Positions 14,942-22,078 of a stretch of DNA of 33,886 nt are shown here, piece by piece. The position numbers and the translations under genes are program-made. The notes under the pieces were generated by a model that made no database searches, had not been told where the DNA came from, and worked only from the letters and a program-made list of their open reading frames with translations. Every line of letters starts with the position of its first letter. The stretch's first letter is position 1. The stretch comes from Actinokineospora sp. NBRC 105648 (GTDB lineage: Bacteria; Actinomycetota; Actinomycetes; Mycobacteriales; Pseudonocardiaceae), in contig NZ_BSTR01000066.1 in assembly GCF_030269645.1 (NCBI RefSeq), positions 1 to 33,886 of the forward strand, given 5' to 3'.

Positions 14942-15485
14942 GCCCAGCCCCCGCAGGCGCCTCGACCAGCCGAGGCGACCCCGCGGCCTGCACTTCGCCA
15001 TCGACCCGGACGCCTTCGGCCGCTTCTCCGAACGGCTGGCGCGGTTCCTGGGGACCGGCAAGTTCCTGTTCTGGCAAACGCTCCTGGTGGTCGCCTGGAT
15101 CACGATCAACCTGATCGGGCTGAGCCTACAATGGGACCCGTACCCGTTCATCCTGCTCAACCTGGCCTTCTCCACCCAGGCCGCGTACGCCGCGCCGTTG
15201 ATCCTCTTGGCACAGAACCGCCAGGACGACCGGGACCGGGTGTCACTGGAGGAGGACCGGGCCCGCGCGACCCAGACGAAGGCCGACACCGAGTTCCTCG
15301 CCCGCGAACTAGCCGCCCTGCGTATCGCCATCGGCGAAGTCGCCACCCGCGACTACCTGCGCGGCGAACTGGACAAGCTGCGCGGGGACATCAAGGGCAA
15401 GGGCGGGAAGAAGCGCTCAACAGCGGAGAAGATCCGCGACGACCCACGCTGGGACGACGCCGAGGTGTCGGACAACAGCCACTAG
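14934..15485 (+). CDS. DUF1003 membrane protein
   Basis: A 183-residue protein. A basic Pro/Arg-rich N-terminus is followed by GRFSERLARFLGTGKFLFWQ, two transmembrane helices (about 45-66, LLVVAWITINLIGL; about 72-92, FILLNLAFSTQAAYAAPLIL) and the DUF1003 signature LLAQNRQDDRDR, then a charged, probably coiled-coil tail (about 105-165). The family's function is unknown; members often lie beside Mg/CBS proteins as here. I prefer GTG 14934 (GGAGGAG at 7 nt) to GTG 14928, where the ribosome-binding site would be 1 nt away. The gene overlaps the upstream MgtE-N/CBS gene by 8 bp, so the two are coupled and likely work together at the membrane. Confidence 0.82.
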   Translation: MPEPSPRRRLDQPRRPRGLHFAIDPDAFGRFSERLARFLGTGKFLFWQTLLVVAWITINLIGLSLQWDPYPFILLNLAFSTQAAYAAPLILLAQNRQDDRDRVSLEEDRARATQTKADTEFLARELAALRIAIGEVATRDYLRGELDKLRGDIKGKGGKKRSTAEKIRDDPRWDDAEVSDNSH

Positions 15486-15589
15486 GGGGTGGGCTTCCGA
15501 CTTCTAGGCCGTGCTTGCTGTGCGCTCGCGTGGAGCATTTCGGGCGCTCGCTTGCGTTGTGGGCTCGATTGAGCGGACCGGCTTGCTGG

Positions 15590-15831
15590 GACCCCGGAAG
15601 AGGCGCGGTGGACAAGGCGGGTGGGGAAGGGGCGAGGTCGAGCAGCAGGAACGCCCCGCGCGCGCCCAGGGCGAGCTGGCGCTCCAGCTCCCTGGTCAGC
15701 GCGCGGCGGTTGATCCACCCACTTGCCAGGCAGCTCGGCGCCTCTTCGCCCAGATAAACCAGGTCCGCCCGATCGAGCATTGGGTCGAGCGCCTGCGGGC
15801 GGGCTGGTGGTGCGGTGGCGAAGACGGGCAT
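15590..15831 (-). pseudogene. Possible coding remnant resembling the start of a GGDEF domain
   Basis: From an ATG at 15831 the minus strand reads MPVFATAPPARPQALDPMLD, then RADLVYLGEEAP, WINRRALTRELERQLALGAR and GAFLLLDLAP. The run 'NRRAL-x-RELERQLALG-x-RGAFLLLDL' resembles the beginning of GGDEF (diguanylate cyclase) domains, but the reading frame then drifts into Pro/Ser-rich sequence without the active-site motif and runs into the DUF1003 gene. I regard it as a decayed fragment at best. The rest of 15486-15904 shows no gene on either strand that I can support. Confidence 0.25.
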
Positions 15832-15904
15832 TCCTGTCGGTGGCGTGTGATCGCCGCCGTGCGAGACGCGGGGGTCGAAGGCACCGTCGAACCCGCAGCA
15901 CAAG

Positions 15905-15948
15905 AAAGCACTGCGGGGGCTCCGGAACCGGAACCCCCGCAGTGCTTT
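15905..15948 (-). terminator. Very strong hairpin terminator after the 772-residue repeat protein
   Basis: AAAGCACTGCGGGGG (15905-15919) pairs perfectly with CCCCCGCAGTGCTTT (15934-15948), and inside it TCCGG (15921-15925) pairs with CCGGA (15928-15932). It lies 14 bp beyond the minus-strand stop at 15963. The flanking A/T runs make it a good terminator in both directions. Confidence 0.88.
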
Positions 15949-15962
15949 GTGGACTGTCTAGA

Positions 15963-18281
15963 TCAGACGGTCGCGACGGCGGTGCCGCCGTTGCCGCCCG
16001 AGCCGCTGTTGCCACCGGTGGTGTGGCTCCAGATGCCCGCGTCACCGGTGTTACCGGTAGAACCGGTGTCGCCGGAGTGGCCCGAGGTCACCGAGGTGGT
16101 CGAACCGTGCTGGCGGAAGAAGGCCGCACCGGTGTTGCCACCGGTCGTACCCGAGTTCCCGCTGGCGCCGGAGTTGCCGGTGGTCGCGGTGTTGGTGCTG
16201 GTGGCGTTGCCGCCGGGGCCCGAGTTGCCGCCGTTGCCCGCCTTCGCGGTCGCGGTGCGGTCACCCGAGTGCTGCCACTTGTCGTGGCCCCAACCGTTCT
16301 GGTTCCAGCCGTTGTGCTTCCAACCGGAGTCGTGCTTCCAGCCGGCCTGGTTGTTCCACCCGGTGTTGTGGTTCCAGGTGCCCTGGTGGTTCCAACCGGA
16401 GTGGTTCCAGTCGCCCTGGTGGCCACCGGTGCGGTGGTTCCAGCGCGGCTTGTGGTCACCGGACTGGCGACCCCACTGACCCGACTCGTGCGTCCGCGCA
16501 CTGGTGGCGTGCGCGTTGCCGCCCGCACCACCGTTGCCGGAGTTGCCGCCCACGGTGGTGCTGTGAACGGTGGCGTCCCCGGTGTTACCGGTAGAACCGG
16601 TGTCACCCGAGTTGCCGGAACCGACCTTGGTGGTCGAACCACCGTCGCGGTGCCAACCGCGGCCACCGACGGTGCCGGTGTATGCGGCATTGCCACCGGT
16701 CGAGCCGGAGTTCCCGGAGTTGCCCGAGTTCCCGGTGGTGGCGTTGTTCGAGCTGGTGGCGTTGCCGCCGGGGCCCGAGTTGCCGCCGTTGCCCGCGGTC
16801 GCGGTCGACGACGAGTCGCCGTTCGAACGACCGTGGCCCGAGGTGCCCGCCGTGGTGGCGTGCGCGTTGCCGCCCGCACCACCATTGCCGGAGTTGCCGC
16901 CACGGGTGTCGCTGATGATCACGGCGTCGCCGGTGTTACCGGATGAACCGGTGTCGCCGGAGTTGCCCGAACCGACCTTGGTGGTCGAACCAGCGTCGCG
17001 GTGCGACCGACCGGACTCGCGCCCGCCCAGGTTCACCGCGGAGTTCCCGCCGGTGGTGCCGGAGTTCCCGGAGTTGCCCGAGTTCCCCGTGGTGGCGCCG
17101 TTCGAGCTGGAGGCGTTGCCACCCGCACCCGAGTTGCCGCCATTGCCGGCAGTGGCCGTCGAGGACGAGTCACCGCCAGATCGGCGGTGGTCGGACCCGG
17201 TCGCGGTCGAAGTGGCGTTGCCGCCGACCCCGCCGTTGCCGGAGTTGCCGCCCACGGTGGTGCTGTGGACAGTGGCGTCCCCGGTATTACCGGTAGAACC
17301 GGTGTCACCCGAGTTGCCCGACCCCACGGTGGTGACCGAACCACCATCGCGGTGCGACCAGCCGAAGCGCTGGCCGCCCACATTCACGCTGTACGCCGAG
17401 TTCCCGCCGGCGGCGCCGGAATTCCCGGAGTTGCCCGAGTTCCCCGTGGTGGCGCCGTTCGAGCTGGTGGCGTTGCCACCGGCACCCGAGTTGCCGCCGT
17501 TGCCCGCGGTCGCCGACGAGGTGCCGGTGGACCGCGAGTGGCCCGAGTTGGCGGCCTGGGCGTTGCCGCCCGCGCCGCCGTTGCCCGAGTTGCCGCCGGT
17601 GGTGGTGCTGCCGATCACCGCGTTGCCGGTGTCACCGGTTGAACCGGTGTTGCCCGAGTTCCCGGACGTCGCCGAGGTCGAGCAGTTCGACAGCACGCAC
17701 AGCGAGCCCGCCGAGTTTCCGCCGGTCGACCCCGAGTTGCCGGAGTTGCCCGAGCGGCCGGACGTGGCGCCGTTCGAGCTGGTGGCGTTGCCACCGCTGC
17801 CCGAGGTGCCGCCGTTGCCCGCTGTCGACGAGGAATTGCCACCGCGGGTGGCGGTGTTGGCGTTGCCGCCCGCACCACCGTTGCCGGACTTGCCGCCGCC
17901 CGTGGTGCTGTGGACGGTGGCGTCGCCGGTGTTACCGGTTGAACCGGTGTTACCCGAGTTCCCGGACGACGCGGACGTCGAGCAGTTCGACAGCACGCAC
18001 ACCGCGCCTGCCTTGTTGCCGCCGGTCGAACCGGAGTTGCCCGACGCGCCGGAGTCACCGGAGCGCGCGGTGTTGGTGCTGGTGGCGTTGCCACCCGCAC
18101 CGGAGTCGCCGCCGGACCCACCGGTCGCGGCGGTGGCGGTGTCGTGCACCGAGTTGATCAGGCCGCCGACCACCGGGAGCGGTGTCGCGGCGGTGTCGGC
18201 CGAGGCCATCGCGGTGCCGAGCAGGACGAACCCACCCGACATCACGGCGGTCATGAGACCGCGTCGCACATACCTGTGCAT
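15963..18281 (-). CDS. Secreted Gly/Asn/Ser/Thr repeat protein, 772 residues
   Basis: An exported low-complexity protein of no named family that I know. A signal peptide (1-28, cleavage after TAMASA) is followed by PLPVVGGLINSV and six units of roughly 100-120 residues. Each contains GNGGNSGAGGNATSSNGATT, NSGNSGNSG-x-TGGN, a short variable insert, SGNSGDTGSTGNTGDA and GGNSGNGGAGGNA; unit markers sit near residues 61, 161, 267, 386, 503 and 688. Inserts in units 1-2 carry CVLSNC (Cys 95/100, 195/200), later ones WSHRDGG-like residues. Residues 598-674 are an insertion of Trp/His/Asn repeats. There is no LPXTG motif or transmembrane anchor. The regular G-N/S spacing suggests a beta-solenoid or fibre-forming surface protein; that is inference. 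ATG 18281 has AAGGAAAGGA upstream. It is 58 bp after the other secreted gene, probably in one operon. Confidence 0.82.
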   Translation of the reverse strand: MHRYVRRGLMTAVMSGGFVLLGTAMASADTAATPLPVVGGLINSVHDTATAATGGSGGDSGAGGNATSTNTARSGDSGASGNSGSTGGNKAGAVCVLSNCSTSASSGNSGNTGSTGNTGDATVHSTTGGGKSGNGGAGGNANTATRGGNSSSTAGNGGTSGSGGNATSSNGATSGRSGNSGNSGSTGGNSAGSLCVLSNCSTSATSGNSGNTGSTGDTGNAVIGSTTTGGNSGNGGAGGNAQAANSGHSRSTGTSSATAGNGGNSGAGGNATSSNGATTGNSGNSGNSGAAGGNSAYSVNVGGQRFGWSHRDGGSVTTVGSGNSGDTGSTGNTGDATVHSTTVGGNSGNGGVGGNATSTATGSDHRRSGGDSSSTATAGNGGNSGAGGNASSSNGATTGNSGNSGNSGTTGGNSAVNLGGRESGRSHRDAGSTTKVGSGNSGDTGSSGNTGDAVIISDTRGGNSGNGGAGGNAHATTAGTSGHGRSNGDSSSTATAGNGGNSGPGGNATSSNNATTGNSGNSGNSGSTGGNAAYTGTVGGRGWHRDGGSTTKVGSGNSGDTGSTGNTGDATVHSTTVGGNSGNGGAGGNAHATSARTHESGQWGRQSGDHKPRWNHRTGGHQGDWNHSGWNHQGTWNHNTGWNNQAGWKHDSGWKHNGWNQNGWGHDKWQHSGDRTATAKAGNGGNSGPGGNATSTNTATTGNSGASGNSGTTGGNTGAAFFRQHGSTTSVTSGHSGDTGSTGNTGDAGIWSHTTGGNSGSGGNGGTAVATV
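16260..16490 (-). repeat. Trp/His/Asn-rich insertion coding segment
   Basis: This part of the repeat-protein gene encodes residues 598-674, made of degenerate short units such as WNHSGWNHQGTWNHNTGW and GWKHDSGWKHNGWNQNGWGH. It interrupts the last Gly/Asn unit, makes that unit about 185 residues rather than 100-120, and carries 12 or more tryptophans and as many histidines. Such spacing could bind metal ions or polysaccharide; no family is recognised. Confidence 0.7.
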
Positions 18282-18339
18282 GGCGTTCCTTTCCTTACCA
18301 GGTTTGAGGTTTCACGAGCTCTCGAAACTGGCAGGACGA

Positions 18340-19710
18340 TCAACTCGGGTGGTTCAACCCGTACGGGTCGAACCAGGCACCCTCGGCCCGCGGCCCCGGC
18401 GGGGCGCGCAAGCTCTGGTGGGGTCGCGGTACCACCGACGACATGGCGGTCACCGCGTTCACGGGACCGTTCGACCCTGAACCAGCGGCCGACGACATCC
18501 CACCTGAGACAGCGAACGGAGCGCCCGGCGCACCACCGGGGAGCGGACTCCCCGGCGGGCTGGTGAACCCGGCCCCAGGGGCCGGAACCGACCAACGGGC
18601 GTCCGATGTGGACCAACGAGTCGTGCTCACCCACGCCGCGGCCGTTGAGACGCGCTCAACCGGCACGGCACGGGGCGGGGACACGGGGTGCTGAACAGCG
18701 GCACCGGCCTCAGCCGAGACCACAGGCGGCACGAGCACGCGCCCCGCCGGAGCGGACGAACCCACTACGGGCTCGGCCACCGAGCCCACCACCGGCACCA
18801 CAACGGTGCCGACCACGGGCATGATCGCGGCACCCAACACGGGCTCGACAACATCACCGAGCACCGGCTCGACCACCGCGTCAACCACCGGCTGGACCAC
18901 TGCGCCCACCACCGGCTCGACGACGGAACTGACCACGGGCTGGACCACGGTGCTCAGCACCGGCTCCAGCACGGAGTGGCCAACCAGCCCAGTCACGGCA
19001 CCGACCAGCGGATCCGCGACGGACACCAGCCCGGCGACCGGTCGCACGGCGGGCTCGACAACGCCCGCCACCACCGCGACCGGCTCAGCGACCAATCGAG
19101 ACACCGGCCGCACAAGCGCAGGCACAACACTCCGAACCACCGGAGCGGCTGCACCTTCGACCACCCCGGACACGGGCCGGACCACAGGTGCGACCGCCGA
19201 CTCAGCGGATCGCACCACCGGGACCGCTGCTGTGCCAACCGACTCAATGCCAACCGACTCGACCGATCGGACCACCGGCTCGACCGATCGCACCAGCGGC
19301 GCGACCAGCCCGGCGTTCACGACCCGCTGCGACGCGCCCGACGGGGCTGAACCAGCCAACGCCGAACCAGACGTCGCAGGCCGCACCGGCTGGTTGGCGG
19401 CCGAGGCCACCACCTGGGTCGCACTCGGCTTGGCGGGCTTCGGCGACTGCTCGGTCGGTCGGGGTGCGGGCGTGGCGCCCACCACCGACTGGGCCAAGGG
19501 CTTGATCACCCCGGGTCCGAGGTCGGCCACCTGCCCGGTCAAGTCGAGCAGTCCCGGCGGTGGCGCGGGCCGGGTGTCGGCACTCGCCTCCGACGACCAC
19601 AGCACCGCGAGGAACAGAAATCCGAAAAGGGTTCCACTGATCATCGCGATCCGCCGCAGTGTCTGACCGACAGCGCTTCGCAATGACATTTCCAGAGTAT
19701 TCGACTTCAT
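18340..19710 (-). CDS. Secreted Pro/Val octapeptide-repeat protein, 456 residues
   Basis: An exported protein of unknown function. The signal peptide is long (1-44), with a charged n-region ending TLRRIA, core ISGTLFGFLFLAVLWSS and cleavage near ASA-DT. Then LLDLTGQVADLGPGVIKPL, a Pro/Ala/Ser linker (about 75-130), and a region of V/P-rich repeats (132-317). Within it residues 250-317 are eight and a half octapeptides of the form PV(V/L)(G/S/D)xVV(E/Q). The C-terminal third (about 320-456) is Pro/Gly/Ser-rich and ends FDPYGLNHPS. No anchor motif is seen. ATG at 19710 has a near-perfect AGGAGGT at about 6 nt, implying strong expression. It lies directly upstream of the 772-residue repeat protein on the same strand; together they look like an envelope or spore/hyphal surface pair. 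Confidence 0.78.
   Translation of the reverse strand: MKSNTLEMSLRSAVGQTLRRIAMISGTLFGFLFLAVLWSSEASADTRPAPPPGLLDLTGQVADLGPGVIKPLAQSVVGATPAPRPTEQSPKPAKPSATQVVASAANQPVRPATSGSALAGSAPSGASQRVVNAGLVAPLVRSVEPVVRSVESVGIESVGTAAVPVVRSAESAVAPVVRPVSGVVEGAAAPVVRSVVPALVRPVSRLVAEPVAVVAGVVEPAVRPVAGLVSVADPLVGAVTGLVGHSVLEPVLSTVVQPVVSSVVEPVVGAVVQPVVDAVVEPVLGDVVEPVLGAAIMPVVGTVVVPVVGSVAEPVVGSSAPAGRVLVPPVVSAEAGAAVQHPVSPPRAVPVERVSTAAAWVSTTRWSTSDARWSVPAPGAGFTSPPGSPLPGGAPGAPFAVSGGMSSAAGSGSNGPVNAVTAMSSVVPRPHQSLRAPPGPRAEGAWFDPYGLNHPS
18760..18963 (-). repeat. 24-bp coding repeats for PVVxxVVE octapeptides
   Basis: Eight and a half degenerate 24-bp units encode PVLSTVVQ, PVVSSVVE, PVVGAVVQ, PVVDAVVE, PVLGDVVE, PVLGAAIM, PVVGTVVV, PVVGSVAE and PVVG. 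The reading frame is kept while codons vary, so selection is on the protein. Confidence 0.8.
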
Positions 19711-19963
19711 GGCATCACCTCCTCCAAGGAAGTCGACACCCAGTATTCGTCAGCCGAATGGGTGACGGTTCGCTCGAAAGAGCAAAGCTCCCACACTGCG
19801 GGAAACGCCAGCTAGAAGGCACTGCGACGGTCCCATTTAGGGCACCGAAATGACCTGCGAAAATGTACGGCCTAGATAGTTACCCTCAGAAATGGAAGCT
19901 AAACCGGTGACTAGTCCGAATGCACGAGACCATCGGCGAAGCCCATTTCACGTTCTGGCCGGT
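19711..19963. promoter_or_regulatory. 253-bp gap upstream of the secreted-protein operon
   Basis: This gap between two genes is distinctly lower in GC than its surroundings, particularly around 19830-19910, as expected for a promoter region of the minus-strand secreted genes. It also takes the transcription end of the MarR gene (stop at 19964). I see no convincing inverted repeat or coding sequence. Confidence 0.35.
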
Positions 19964-20416
19964 TCAGTCGACCAGTCGAGCGCACAAATCGCCCAGGTAG
20001 CGCAACTGGTCGCGGTCGAGTCGGGCCACGAAGTGCCGGACCACGCCCGCCAGGTGGGTGACCGATGCCGTGCGCAGGACGTCCAGGCCCTGTTCGGTGA
20101 GGGTGGCCACCACGCCGCGGCCATCGCCCGCGACGCGTTCCCTGGCGACCATGCCCGCCCGTTCCAGGCGGTCCACCAGGCGGGTGACGCCGGAGCGCGA
20201 GAGCAGGACCGCGTCGGCGAGTTCTGCCATCCGCAATTTGCGGTCCGGGGCTTCCGCGAGTTGGACGAGCACGTCGTACCCACCGAGGGAGAGCCGCTGC
20301 TCGGCGACCAGCTCGGTCTCCAGCGAGCGGGTGATGTGCGCGTGCGCCCGCAGGAACGTGCGCCACGCGTGCAGTTCTTCTCGGGTGGGCCGGGCGGACT
20401 GGTCCGGCACGGTCAC
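19964..20416 (-). CDS. MarR-family transcriptional regulator
   Basis: A 150-residue winged-helix regulator. The helical dimerisation segment ELHAWRTFLRAHAHITRSLE leads to LSLGGYDVLVQLAEAPDRKL, then the DNA-binding domain with LRMAELADAVLLSRSGVTRL, VDRLERAGMVARE and the wing RVAGDGRGVVATLTEQG, the standard MarR arrangement. GTG at 20416 is chosen because AGGAGG lies 5 nt upstream; GTG at 20410 is an alternative. It is divergent from mrp (135-bp gap) and convergent in context with no enzyme gene. Possible targets are mrp or the secreted-protein operon downstream; the ligand is unknown. Confidence 0.85.
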   Translation of the reverse strand: MTVPDQSARPTREELHAWRTFLRAHAHITRSLETELVAEQRLSLGGYDVLVQLAEAPDRKLRMAELADAVLLSRSGVTRLVDRLERAGMVARERVAGDGRGVVATLTEQGLDVLRTASVTHLAGVVRHFVARLDRDQLRYLGDLCARLVD

Positions 20417-20539
20417 GAGATCCTCCTCTAGCCCAAACAGGGTGACGATGTTACGGAATGCGGGTGGAGCACCGCACAGCGCCCTTGACATCCGCTGTGG
20501 CGCGTGCCATCCGGCCGCCACCGGCCGGCTACCCGCCCG

Positions 20540-20545
20540 TAGCAT
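20540..20545 (+). promoter_or_regulatory. -10 element TAGCAT for leaderless mrp
   Basis: TAGCAT is followed by 6 nt and the GTG at 20552. No Shine-Dalgarno sequence precedes the start. A separate TTGACA lies at 20485-20490, but its spacing does not fit this -10. Confidence 0.5.
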
Positions 20546-20551
20546 GGACGG

Positions 20552-21697
20552 GTGACCACCACCGAGCAGGTTCCCGGCGTCGAGACCGTGCGCAAGGCTC
20601 TCGCGGGCGTCCAGGATCCGGAGATCCACCGCCCGATCACCGACCTCGGCATGGTCAAGGACATCACCGTGCACCCGGACGGCCGGGTCGAGGTCGCCAT
20701 CTTCCTCACCGTGGCGGGCTGCCCGCTGCGCGACAAGATCACCAAGGACGTCACCGCGGCGGTGTCCGCGCTCGCGGGCGTGCGCTCGGTGGCCGTCGAG
20801 CTGGACGTGATGAACGACCAGCAGCGCACCGCCCTGCGCAAGTCGCTGCGCGGCGACGCCGAGGAACCGGTGATCCCGTTCGCCCAGCCGGGGTCACTCA
20901 CCCGGGTGTACTGCGTCGCCTCCGGCAAGGGCGGCGTAGGCAAGTCGAGCGTCACGGTGAACCTGGCCGTGGCCATGGCCGCGCGCGGGATCAAGGTCGG
21001 CATCGTCGACGCGGACATCTACGGGCACTCGATCCCGCGGATGCTCGGCACCGCCGAGAAGCCCACCAAGATCGAGAAGATGCTGCTCCCGCCGGAGGCC
21101 AACGGCGTGAAGGTCATCTCGATCGGCATGTTCACCCCGGGCAACACCCCGGTGGTCTGGCGCGGCCCGATGCTGCACCGCGCGCTGCAGCAGTTCCTCG
21201 CCGACGTGTTCTGGGGCGACCTGGACGTGCTGCTGCTCGACCTGCCCCCGGGCACCGGCGACATCGCCATCTCGGTGGCCCAGCTGATCCCGAACGCGGA
21301 GATCCTGGTGGTCACCACCCCGCAGCAGGCGGCGGCCGAGGTCGCCGAGCGCGCGGGCGCGATCGCCCTGCAGACCCGCCAGCGGGTGGCCGGGGTTATC
21401 GAGAACATGTCGTGGCTGGAGCTCGCGGACGGCACCCGGATGGACATCTTCGGCTCGGGCGGCGGCCAGGCGGTAGCCGACTCGCTCTCCCGCGCGGTGG
21501 GCTCCGCGGTGCCGCTGCTCGGCCAGGTCCCGCTCGACCCGCACCTGCGCGAGGGCGGCGACGCGGGCGACCCGCTGGTCATCTCCCAGCCGGAGGCGCC
21601 CGCGGCCAAGGTGCTGATCGACATCGCGACCAAGCTGTCGGTCCGCGCCCGCGGCCTGTCCGGCCGCATGTTGTCGGTCTCCCCCGCGGGCCGCTGA
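20552..21697 (+). CDS. mrp: Mrp/NBP35-type iron-sulfur carrier ATPase
   Basis: A 381-residue P-loop protein thought to carry and deliver Fe-S clusters. Residues 1-95 are a MIP18 (DUF59) domain (VRKALAGVQDPEIHRPITDL, VAGCPLRDKI). The ATPase domain has the deviant Walker A SGKGGVGKSSVTVNLA (about 129-144), DADIYGHSIPRMLG, LPPGTGDIAISVAQ and TTPQQAAAEVAERAG. The CxxC motif that binds the cluster in many Mrp proteins is not seen: where it would be expected the sequence reads ENMSWLELADGTRMDIFGSG. My recollection is that actinobacterial Mrp proteins share this absence. GTG 20552 is leaderless. The conserved position next to tatB-htrA-rseA-sigE matches M. tuberculosis Rv1229c. Its own terminator follows at 21704-21733. 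Confidence 0.9.
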   Translation: MTTTEQVPGVETVRKALAGVQDPEIHRPITDLGMVKDITVHPDGRVEVAIFLTVAGCPLRDKITKDVTAAVSALAGVRSVAVELDVMNDQQRTALRKSLRGDAEEPVIPFAQPGSLTRVYCVASGKGGVGKSSVTVNLAVAMAARGIKVGIVDADIYGHSIPRMLGTAEKPTKIEKMLLPPEANGVKVISIGMFTPGNTPVVWRGPMLHRALQQFLADVFWGDLDVLLLDLPPGTGDIAISVAQLIPNAEILVVTTPQQAAAEVAERAGAIALQTRQRVAGVIENMSWLELADGTRMDIFGSGGGQAVADSLSRAVGSAVPLLGQVPLDPHLREGGDAGDPLVISQPEAPAAKVLIDIATKLSVRARGLSGRMLSVSPAGR

Positions 21698-21703
21698 CGT
21701 CGA

Positions 21704-21733
21704 TCGGTGTGGCGGGCGAGCCTGCCACACCGA
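21704..21733 (+). terminator. Hairpin terminator after mrp
   Basis: TCGGTGTGGC (21704-21713) pairs perfectly with GCCACACCGA (21724-21733), starting 7 bp past the mrp stop. Confidence 0.75.
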
Positions 21734-22034
21734 CCACCACCGGTCTGGACCAGTCAACGACCCGCTGACGGACCGTCTGGGTCGTCGACCGCCCGTGTGC
21801 GTGCCGGGCACACGGCAGGTCTTGCCCAGGACCCTGTCGACGATCTGTTCCGGGTCACCGGGATCGGCCAGAGCCCCGAGCCGACGCCCGCCACGGCAGA
21901 CCCGACTCCCTCGGGAAACCGTCGCTCAGCTGTGGCGCCGAGTGCCTGCTCGTCCACCGGCGCACTCTCCAGCGCGGCAGCCACGGACACCACCGCAGTC
22001 CGGTCTGCTCGGTGGGACACCCGCGGAACGACAT
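21734..22034. other. Gap between the mrp and tatB terminators, no supported gene
   Basis: This roughly 300-bp stretch contains one minus-strand open frame of 88 codons (21754-22020, beginning SHRADRTAVVSVAAAL). It has no recognised domain, no good ribosome-binding site and low complexity, so I do not call it a gene. The segment could be the worn remainder of genes that sit between mrp and tatB in relatives. Confidence 0.4.
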
Positions 22035-22065
22035 CGCGCCCCGTCCACTGGGTGGACGGGGCGCG
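22035..22065 (-). terminator. Strong hairpin terminator after tatB
   Basis: CGCGCCCCGTCCAC (22035-22048) pairs perfectly with GTGGACGGGGCGCG (22052-22065) around a three-base loop, 13 bp beyond the minus-strand tatB stop at 22079. It ends the tatB (and possibly htrA-tatB) transcript. Confidence 0.85.
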
Positions 22066-22078
22066 GTTGTTCGGTCGA

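Noticed and set aside
12298..15346. Minus-strand open frames of nearly 800 codons across regulators, MgtE-N/CBS and DUF1003 genes
   Set aside because: They oppose recognised domain-bearing genes and arise from high GC at codon third positions; no family is recognisable in their translations.
15963..18281. Regular repeats suggesting a CRISPR array
   Set aside because: Units are about 300 bp, in frame and protein-coding with variable inserts; there are no short identical repeats with unique spacers and no cas genes.
16570..18480. Long plus-strand open frame (636 codons) with PE/LP-rich repeats
   Set aside because: It is the exact antisense of the Gly/Asn repeat gene; the repeat pattern follows from the minus-strand codons. 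It has no ribosome-binding site, and the minus strand has the signal peptide and terminator.
18806..19666. Thr-rich plus-strand open frame of 286 codons
   Set aside because: Antisense of the octapeptide-repeat gene; its Thr/Gly pattern mirrors the Val/Pro codons, and it has no signal or binding site of its own.
21754..22020. 88-codon minus-strand open frame between mrp and tatB
   Set aside because: No ribosome-binding site, no domain and no conserved composition; it lies between two terminators.
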